DNA of 64,000 nucleotides. Source: Tetradesmus obliquus. Its lineage: Eukaryota; Chlorophyta; Chlorophyceae; Sphaeropleales; Scenedesmaceae. The notes under the pieces are model-generated. The model was not told the DNA's origin and did not search any database. It saw only the letters and a program-made list of their open reading frames with translations. The position numbers and the translations under genes were made by a program. Below, piece after piece: positions 55,435 to 64,000 of the stretch. Where the stretch lies: assembly GCA_030272155.1 (NCBI GenBank), contig CP126193.1:2356001-2420000 (forward strand). The letters run 5' to 3'. Numbering within the stretch: the stretch's first letter is position 1; the number at the start of each line of letters is the position of its first letter.

Positions 55435-58400
55435 TCATGCCTTCAGCAATGGCACAGCTACTGCTGCGCCCTCCTGCAAGCTGTTAGCATGCGCATGCAC
55501 GTGGCCCCTGAGCAGCCCATGCAGGTGCATCTTCACATCAGCCCGGTCGCCGCCAAATGCCACACCATCAGACGACGCTCCCCTGCTAGCACCATGACCA
55601 GCAGCAACAGCAGCAGCATGCTGCGCAGCGCCATTAGCCAACACCATCACATCGCCGCTTTTACTTGTGACCAGCCCATCCTCCAGTTGGCTTGTCAGCA
55701 GCCCCAGCTTGCGCGTCTCGCTCTCCACGCGCACAAACACCCACTGCCAGCGCCGCAGCACCTCCAGCAGCGCCACGGCCAGCAGCACCTCGTTGTGTGC
55801 CTCCAGGTCACCCAGCAGCCTAGCGGGCAGAGAAAATATGACGCCAGGAGCAGGAGCAGCAGCAGCAGCAGCAGCAGCACGGCAGCAGTCAGTTAGTGCT
55901 CAGCCAGCAGCAACACATGCATGAAGCAGGACGTGCCTCATGCTAAAAGAGCCCTGCTGGCAGCTGTTGACAGAGGAATTGCATTTTGCATGTAAGCTGT
56001 TGCTTGCGCAGAGCAACCCGAGGTGCACAGCTGAAAATCCGGTGCAGCACCTGACACACAGTGATCCACTCTGCTAGCGTGACAGTGCAGGCTAGCCTGC
56101 TGCTGCACAAGGCTGTCCACAAGCAGCCAGCTGTGTCTTGCCAGCAAGATGAGCAGCCAGGCTAGCCAGCACTGTGGCTGACTAGCTCAAAACCACACTA
56201 GCAGCGCACTGCCTGTTCTGGCCCTGGCAGCAGCAAGTCATTCGCACCTGTGGGCCCAGGTGAAGCGCAGCAGCAGGTTGGACAGCAGCAGCCAGGCATA
56301 CCAGCCGCTGCTGTAGGTGTGGCTGCCCTTCAGCGCCGGCAGCCGCAGCGGTCCAAACTTGCGGCCACCTGCAGCAGCAGGGCAGCAGCAGCAGCGTGAA
56401 GCAAGTCATGCTGTGCTGGTGCCACCCAGCAGTTGTGCTAGCTGCTCCTGGCAGGGATGCAGGAGTGTTGCCATGCACAGCAGCGGCAGGTAGACGCAGG
56501 TGTGATGTCAGCGCTGGTGCAGGTGCAATTGCCGCACCACCGCCGCACGCTGGCACCTGCTCCGCGCGAAGTGGCTTCGCTGCAGCAGATACCAATCATA
56601 ATCCTTGCGCACTGCACAGCCGCAAATCAAACTGCAGCTGCCTCCTGCACGCTCACACGCATCTCACACACGACGTGGGCGCGCTCTGCCCTGTCAAAAC
56701 ATACATTACCAGCTGCCTTAACCCATTCCTGCTCAGCGCTCATTGTACTGCATGATCAATGGCATGTCCAAGTCCTGCTCCACGTGCTAATACTGCGTCC
56801 ACATACACATCCACATCCACATACGCATACGCATACACAACTTAGTCCTGCTCAGCGCTCACCGTACTGCATGACCCAGGGCATGTCCCAGTCCTGCTCC
56901 ACGTCCCAGTAGAAGGAGTAGCATGAGTTGAGCAGCATGGTGACCACCCACAGCCGCTTCCACGCAAACAGCTGCCTGCACACAGCCCAACACAGGAGCA
57001 AGGAATCAGCAAGCAATCAGCAATGTGCCAGCAGCAACGCCAGGTGGCTGGCGGGTCCACGCAAACAGCTGCCTGCGCGCAGCCCAACACAGGAGCAAAC
57101 AATCAGCGGTGTGCCAGCAGCAACGGCGGGTGGCTGGCGGGTGGCTGGCGGGTCCATGCAAACAGCTGCCTGCGCGCAGCCCAACATTGTGTTAACACAG
57201 GATCAGGCAGACAGCAATGTGCCAAGAGCAACTGCAGCTGGCTGGTGGACTGCTGCAGCATCCGCTGCTGGTGGTGCCTTGGCTGCTGTGAGCGGCTGTG
57301 ATGTGGCGACTGCTGCCACTGCGAAGCATGCACCCCAGAATGCACAGCAGAGAAAGGAGGGCTCAACACTGCCACTCCGCTGGCAACTTTTCACAGCCGG
57401 CTAGTACGCTGGCTGCTTTGAGGCTGATGTGTCTCCCCACACTGCAGATGCTGTGTGCTGCTGCGCACTGCCGCACTGTAGCATGACACCATGCAAGTGA
57501 TGATATACACTGCTGCCAACTGCCGCTGTTGCTCACTTGTGCACATGGTGCTCATGCTCAAATGCTGTGAGGATCAGCGCCGGCAGCGACGAGGCGTACT
57601 TGAGCGCATTGAACAGCTGGCTGCGCGGCCCGCCTGCCCTCCACACCGAAATGCACTGCAGCATTCGGATGGCAAAGGGCAGCACTAGCGCTGCCAGCGA
57701 TCCTAGCGTGAGGTAGCCGCATGACGACGCTGCTGTTGCTGAGTAGGGGTGCAAGGGGTGGGCCAGGGGACCTGCAGGCAAGAGCGGCAGAAGCAGCAGC
57801 GGTTTTGGTGGACGATGTCCAGACGGAATCAGATGTAGATCCATTCACGTCTGCTGGCGGTCGGCAACACGTAGCAAGTTCTGAGACAACGGCTGATGGA
57901 AAGTACTATCTTTGCAAAGCGCTGTTGCAGGTGTGTCCTGCCTGCTGATTGCTTGACGGTTGGGCCATAGCCTGCATGCTCACTCACCGTGCAGCATCAA
58001 GCAGACACTTCTTGTCACGTCGCTGCTGCTCTTTGCCAGTGATGTGAGCATATCTGCCAACAGGAAGTCTGCCCAGCCCACTGGCTGCAGCGGAACCAGC
58101 ACCTTCAACGCTGTGCGTGCAAAGAACATCCGGGACTGCTTCCGCATCACGTTGGCTGGAAGCAGCAGCACAAAAGCTAGGCTGAGGTACAGCAGCGGGG
58201 GCACCAGCAGCGGCGCCAGCGGCGGTTGGCTTGCAGGAACGCCTGGTGCTGCCGCTGCAGCTGCACACAGCGTTGAGCACAAAGCCAGCCCTCCAAATAC
58301 GAGCCATGTGAGCACCATGCATGCGCTGTAGATGTCTTTGGATGGAGCCAGCCATCTCCGCTCTGATTCTGGGAAACAAGCCTCAAAAGCAATTTGCCGC

Positions 58401-58956
58401 TGCTCAAAGTGTGCTACTGCTTGTGCCCACAGCCACAGCATCAGTAGCGGAGGCCCCAGCGGTTGGAAGTACGTCCATAGCAGCTGCACGTGACGCTTAT
58501 CCAACGCCTTGGAGTGCTGCAGGATGAGCACTACGCACAGGGAGGTCCATGCTGCTGTGATAAGGAGCTGCACCTTGTGCCTGCAGGACTGTCTCTGCAT
58601 GTGCTGCTGTTGGCGATCTAGCAGCTGAAGTACGCAGTTGAAGACATTCGTAAAAGTGTGTGTGAGCTACGTGCGTGCAGCAATCGTCAACAGTGGCTAG
58701 CAATAGCTTTCTTGGTGTGTTCGCAGCATGCGGGTCCCACGTAAATGCGACGGCACGCCTGTCTCATAGGCAGCTGATACAAAAATCATATTGTGGGCGC
58801 AACTTTGTCAGCTTGTGAGTGACTGAGCAGCCTTGCGACCTGCTGAAATGCGTTCCGGCACGCCATCACCAAACCCTTGCGCCGTGCAGCGCAGTGAAGT
58901 ACGCACCACTGGTGCCGTTGTGCAAAAGGAACGCTAAACGCGTCAGCATCAGCCAT
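55435..58956 (-). CDS. EXS-domain membrane protein, second copy
   Basis: Exons 58907-58956, 57988-58580, 57537-57702, 56863-56975, 56248-56368 and 55435-55819 encode the same 475 aa as 6481-10002: EXS motifs (FAIRMLQCISVWR, FNALKYASSLP, DVEQDWDMPW), several membrane spans and no SPX domain. The intronic partial exon copies recur at 56727-57189. Confidence 0.85.
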
Positions 58957-59173
58957 GTGCTGACCTTTTGCTGACAATCCAAGCCCCAACCGAAAGTCAA
59001 CCGACCACAAATGATGGGAGAAGCATGAACCGCACAACAACCTCTGTTTTTGAACACCTCACGCTACTACATGATACTGTTCCAAGTCAAGCACCACCTG
59101 GCATGATTGACCAGCGGCAGCAGCAGCAGCAGCAGCAGCAGCACCGCAACTAGAGTGACATCAGAAAATCAGC
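58957..59173. promoter_or_regulatory. Divergent promoter EXS/XEG113, second copy
   Basis: Identical to 10003-10219, so both gene pairs would be driven by the same 217-bp spacer. Confidence 0.6.
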
Positions 59174-62100
59174 ATGCAGCTGCTGCTCAAGTTGTTGCTG
59201 GCTGTAGCGTGCTGCATTCTGCTGTGCGCACCAGCAGCCAACATGCAGGGTGGCGCGCAGCATGTGCCTTGCCAGCCACAGTCCAGTGGAGCAGGTAAGG
59301 GCTTCATGTGATTTTTGCACTTCATGACCGCGTGATGCACTTGCTGGTCGCTGGCTGGCGGCGATCTATCATTTTAACGGCATACATTCTCACTCGATAA
59401 GTGCAGCGTGTCTGCCGTGTCTCCTGGAATCAATCAAAGCAACTGACCCCTCGTGCTTGTCATGCAGGTTGCAGGCGCACACTGAGCAGCACTGACAGCA
59501 TTGCAGAGCCAATGCAGCAGCAGCAGCAGCAGCAACATCATCATTACAAGCGCCACGTGCGGCCAAGCCTGCTCAGCAGACTGCTCAACTACTCTGCAGC
59601 TCACATAGCAGCAGGGCAGCCAGCCACGCCGCCAGCCACGCCCACACTCACCACACTGACTGGCGCCTCTGCACAGGCAGTACAACTGAAAGCTGCAGCA
59701 GTACAGGCGGCAGCTGCAGGCCCTGCAGCCACCAGTGCAGCTGCTCAATACTACAGCACAGCAGCAGCAGCAGCACAGCAGGCAGCATCTTCAGCCAACG
59801 CTGCAGCTGCGATGCATGTGTACAGCTCTGACTTGGGTGGATCTTCAAATACACCCAGTGAAGGCTGTGGGATGCTGACAGTTGAGAAGCTCGCAGCAGC
59901 TGCTTCGAACTTCACAGTGATGCTCATGGTCACTGATGCCAGCACAGCGCACGATCTGCTGCACCACTGGCTAGGCAATGTGCAGGCAGCAGGTATTGAT
60001 TACTACCTCATCGCAGCAGCGGATGATGCTACCAGTCAGCTGCTGGTGGAGCGGGGGCTGCAGGACAGGTGGGACTGAAGACTATTACAGTCACAGTTGT
60101 GCTGCTGCAGCAGCTGCTGCTGCTGCTGCTATTTGTGTGAATGCTGATTAAACTGCGGCGGCAACCAAGGTGCACACGTGCTGGCAGGAGTGACACTGTC
60201 ACATACTGGTGTGCTTCAGAAGTTGTGTGCTGGCGCTGCGCTGCTGCGATGCGTGCTGCTGTTTGAGCTGTTGCTGTTATGTGGCTGCCAACCGCATGGC
60301 GCAGTGTGTAAGCTGGTGCTGGCTTGAGTGACATCGTGGCGGCTGCTGCTTGCTGTGTGCCTGCAGGTGTTACCGCCTAGCTGGCACCAGCCAGCACACT
60401 GAGAGCACGGGTGAGGTGCAGCAGACTGTACACAGCATCATTCTGGCCAGTTAATGCCCTTGTCACATCTGCTTCGAGTTGACGCACCTGTCACATCTTT
60501 GAGTGACAAGTTACTTTAAGGGTGCCGCTTGCGCTGCATGCGGAGTACTCTGTGCTGAGGGACAGGTGGTCTTGAACACAGTGCCTGTGGGCGTTGCTCC
60601 ATGGTACTTGCAACAGCATTGCCATAGGTGCCCTCCTGCAGAAGCAAACACCATTCTGCATTGCAGCCGGCCGCAGCACCCATCTCACATAACCTATACA
60701 GCAACACGCCTGACATTTACGTGTGTGCGGCTGCCCGCGCCTGTGCCTGCTGTTGCTTGCTGCTGCTGTCTGCTGCAGGCTATGTGTGGGCTTCAGAGCC
60801 CTGGAAAGACGCCACCTGGCGCAAGGTGCCTGCAGTGCAGCAGCTGCTGGCGCTGGGTTACAATGTGCTGCTGTCAGACATAGACGTGATGTGGCTGGCT
60901 GACCCGCTGCCATACCTGACTGCTGTGACTCGTGAGGTGGGTGTGGTTTGTTGAACGCCGCACTCAAATGCACCGCTTACACTGTTATTGCAGGCTGCTG
61001 CATGCTGGTCTGGGGTCTGGACCTTTGTAACAGTGCTGCTGCTGCTGCTGCTGCTACCAGGGTGATGCGCTACGATACGTCACTGTGTGACTTGCCAAGT
61101 CATCCAATGGATCATTGTGTGGCATGAATTCAACAATACTGATGCAAATTCCTCTGTCAACAATAACATTTTGATGTTTGCTGCAGGCTGACTTCCTGAT
61201 CAGCTTGGATGGCCACCACACTGACAAGGCGCCAGGCGATGAGGGGCTGGAGGCCTTCCAGGCGCACCGCATGATGAACACGGGGGTGTACTACGCACGC
61301 GCACGCATACAGGGTAAGGCACACCATGCCAACATAACCGCAGTTGCTCCGATTCTTGCCTACACATGGTGGTAGCAGTGCGTCATGATTAACACGGGAG
61401 TCTCCTATGCATGCGCAAGGATACGGGGTCGGTCACACCAGGCCAACATCACAGCAGGCTCTCTGAACTTGGCTCATACGTGGTGGTAGGACTGCGTCTT
61501 GTCAAGCCGTTGTCCCTGTCTGTGTCGTGAGACAGTTGAACCCTGCTGCTGCTGCTGCAGTGCTGGACATGTACCGTGAGTGGCTGTCCTACAGGCGCGC
61601 CAACCATGACCAGGACGGCTTCAAGCTGATGGTGGCAGCAGGGGGCCCCGCTGAGAAGGTGCCCGGGCAGCCGCAGCTGGGCAGGCTGCTTGGAGGCAGG
61701 CTGGTGCTGGGCCACCTGCCGCTGTCAAGGTGGGAAGCAGCAGCAGCAGCTCTTGACAACACAGTGCCAGACAACTGCTGGTGGTGGCTGCCAGCTGAAC
61801 TGTGGGTGCAAGACCCTGTTGTAGCAGCGCTGTGCGTGTTGCAGGCGCACACGTATCCCTTGCAGTTGCACCTTCGGCATCGGTGGGTGTTTTGATTCGT
61901 TCTTATAAATCGTGGGATACCCACTGCTGCCGCTCCGCATTGCGACTGCCCGCCTGCCTGCCTGCCGCACAGTTTCATGCACAGCTACACCTACAGCGTC
62001 ATGCAGCTGCACAAGCTCTCCAAAACCCCACCCTTCGAGGTCCACATGGTCTTCGGCTACGGCCACGCTGCCTCAAAGCTGTACAAGCTAAGAGATGCAG

Positions 62101-62234
62101 GCCTGGGGCATGACCCCTTAGATGGCGAGTATTACAACCCGCCAGGTGGCATGTTGAGTTTTGATCTGGTGCCGCCGCGGGTGCCGCCGGGCTTCAGCGG
62201 CTGGGCGGTGGAGGACCTGAGCTATACAGAGGTG

Positions 62235-62273
<39 letters not shown>

Positions 62274-63676
62274 GGTTGACAGGGAGGCTGCTGCTGCTGC
62301 AGGCATACGTTGTGTTGCACCACGACAGGCCAAGTCGACTTTGAATCTGTCCAATGCTGGCAGAACACCAACCAGCAGGCTATCAGCTAGCTTGCAGCAA
62401 CAGTGTGTACTAGCCAGCCAGCCGCTTGAATGCTGCAAGGCTCTGCCATCTAGTGTATGCATCACACTGCCACACTCATCACCCCCACTGCTGTCACTGC
62501 TGCTGCTACTGCTGTTTGCAGGACGACATGGAGGTGGCGCACAACCGCGCAATCGACCATCAGCTGCAGCAGCTGTACCACGCCCTGGGCTTAGCGCTGG
62601 CCCTCAACCGCACGCTGCTCATGCCTGCCATGGCCTGCCTGTGTGTGCGGGGCTGGTTCCCGAATGAGGCCTGCAGGCTGCCAGGGGACAGCCGCAGCAG
62701 CCTGCCTTTCCGCTGCACAGGAGACCAGGTGGGAAGGGTGGGAGGAGGATGGGAGGTGGTTGGCAGCACAGGCAGAGGATTGCTGCAGATGCTGCTTGCT
62801 AGTTGAGATAATTGTGTACAAGCAGCAGCGGCGCAGGCAAGATGCACCGATTGCACTTACGGCGCACATGCAGCACGTACACACAGCATACCTGTTGCCC
62901 TGCCAATCCCAAACATGCTGCTGTTCTGCGAGGTAGAGTTGGGAATTTGCCATGCCAGTGCTGCATGAGTGCCGCATTGTGCTTGTGTTCCGCAACACGT
63001 CTTTGCAATAGCCGTTGCACAAAACTCCTTCCCATCTGGCCGCCTGCAGGTGTTTAACATTGAGGCGCTCATGCACCCCAACATCTCAGTGGCTGGCAGC
63101 GTGCTGCGCGTGCGGCCCCCGGGCTTTGCAGCAGACATCAGGCTGCCTCCCAGCCTGCAGCAGCAGCAGCAGCAAGGCCGGCTCACAGTCACGCCTGGAC
63201 TGCCAGCATGCAAGGCAGTTGTGCGCAATGTAATCTGGCAACAGCGCAGGCTGGCACAATTTGAGCAGCTGCAGGTGCATCACCCATTTGAGATGACTGC
63301 AGCAGCAGCAGCAAGTACGCCAGCATGTGTAGAAGAGCAGCAGCTTCCAGAAGGTGGGAAGCAGCTAGTGATACCGATGGGCCACCCTGCAGAAACTGTT
63401 GCGAAGCTGCTGGGCAACTACTCGTCAGTTGCGTGGCTGCACTTGACGAATGTCACTGCTGCTTTCAATGGGTTCAAAGCAGCTGAGAGTCAGCAGGCGT
63501 TTGAGGGTTTGCTGCGCACGCTCGTGGCGGAGTGGTGCTGCCGCAGCAGCAAGCGGCAGATGCTGTTGGGGGTGCCGAATGGTCACCTGCATCAGCTGAG
63601 GCCGTGGGGTTCACCGCAGCGGTTTTGTGCGAAGCGGCTGGATGTTGTGGACAAGGTGTACTCGTATTTCTGCTGA
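59174..63676 (+). CDS. XEG113: XEG113-like arabinosyltransferase, second copy
   Basis: Exons 59174-59294, 59468-60068, 60367-60410, 60779-60936, 61187-61313, 61561-61729, 61973-62231, 62522-62728 and 63050-63676 encode the same 770 aa as 10220-14722, with the SDIDVMWLADPLPY catalytic motif and N-terminal membrane anchor. The intron 5 tandem copy of the exon end recurs at 61271-61499. Confidence 0.88.
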
Positions 63677-64000
63677 TGATGCAGACAGCGCTGTGGTGGC
63701 GGTAGTGTGATGCTGAATGTTGGCTGCCAGTCAACAGACATTGTGTAACAGGACGTTGCTATGGCTGAGACAGTAACATGACTACGATGATACGTTTTGA
63801 ATATAAGTGTTGTCGATGCATGACTGCATGTGCCGTGTCGAATGCTGCTCTATGCAAATTGGTGCATCATGAAGTTCAAGGAGCAAGCCAGCAGAACGTT
63901 ATGACCCTCCTTCATCACCTAGACATTTCGATGTCGGTTTTAAGCTGCAAGAACATGCCATGCATCGCTGTATGCAAGCCAGGCTGTAGCAGCTGCAGCA
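63677..64000 (+). other. XEG113 3' region to window end
   Basis: Contains the TGTAA motif at 63744-63748 and no gene. Same sequence as 14723-15046. Whether the duplication runs on into the peptide-precursor gene cannot be seen. Confidence 0.55.

Larger units (their letters stand above)
51034..64000. repeat. Second copy of block 2080-15046
   Basis: Matches the first block at constant offset 48954 up to the window end. Every long ORF has the same translation. In this copy the left neighbour is the intact Alfin gene, so this is the arrangement that keeps genes whole. Confidence 0.95.

Overview
The window looks like nuclear DNA of a green alga, most probably a chlorophyte of the Chlorophyceae (a Scenedesmus/Tetradesmus-like relative is a guess). 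The grounds are GC-rich genes cut into 3-10 short exons by GT-AG introns, many CAG/CTG tracts (CAG or GCA on the sense strand in exons, CTG in introns), TGTAA polyadenylation motifs, and plant-type proteins (Alfin-like PHD, XEG113-type arabinosyltransferase, ERp29-type PDI). Every exon model below was built by reading splice sites and checking that phases join. No RNA evidence was available.

Layout: 1-2084 is a 5'-broken copy of a histidyl-tRNA synthetase gene. 2080-15046 carries a PDI (-), an EXS-domain phosphate-exporter-like protein (-) and a XEG113-like arabinosyltransferase (+). 15047-31174 is present once: a secreted multi-repeat protein that reads like an amidated-peptide precursor (+), a class IV aminotransferase (-), a plastid coiled-coil protein (+) and a ZIP transporter (-). 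31825-36923 is the intact HisRS gene (-). 37411-40547 is a NOC2 gene (+) whose C-terminal half is missing. 42723-46549 is a BTB-BACK protein (-) and 48096-50797 an Alfin-like PHD protein (+). From 51034 to the end the PDI, EXS and XEG113 genes appear again.

The large-scale structure is the first surprise. Positions 1-2084 repeat at 34366-36449, and 2080-15046 repeat at 51034-64000. All long ORFs in these intervals recur with identical translations. The first copy equals the second minus 14,584 bp (36450-51033), with a 5-bp microhomology (TGTGC) at the joint. The deletion removes the HisRS start, NOC2, the BTB gene and the Alfin gene. This is either a very recent tandem duplication plus deletion or two haplotypes laid end to end by the assembler.

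Three other observations stand out: (i) the prohormone-like gene at 15509-17284; (ii) a 148-nt element, one mismatch between copies, in sense orientation in introns of HisRS and NOC2, with the fold and boxes of an H/ACA snoRNA; (iii) introns in most genes that contain tandem partial copies of the neighbouring exon end, splice site included.
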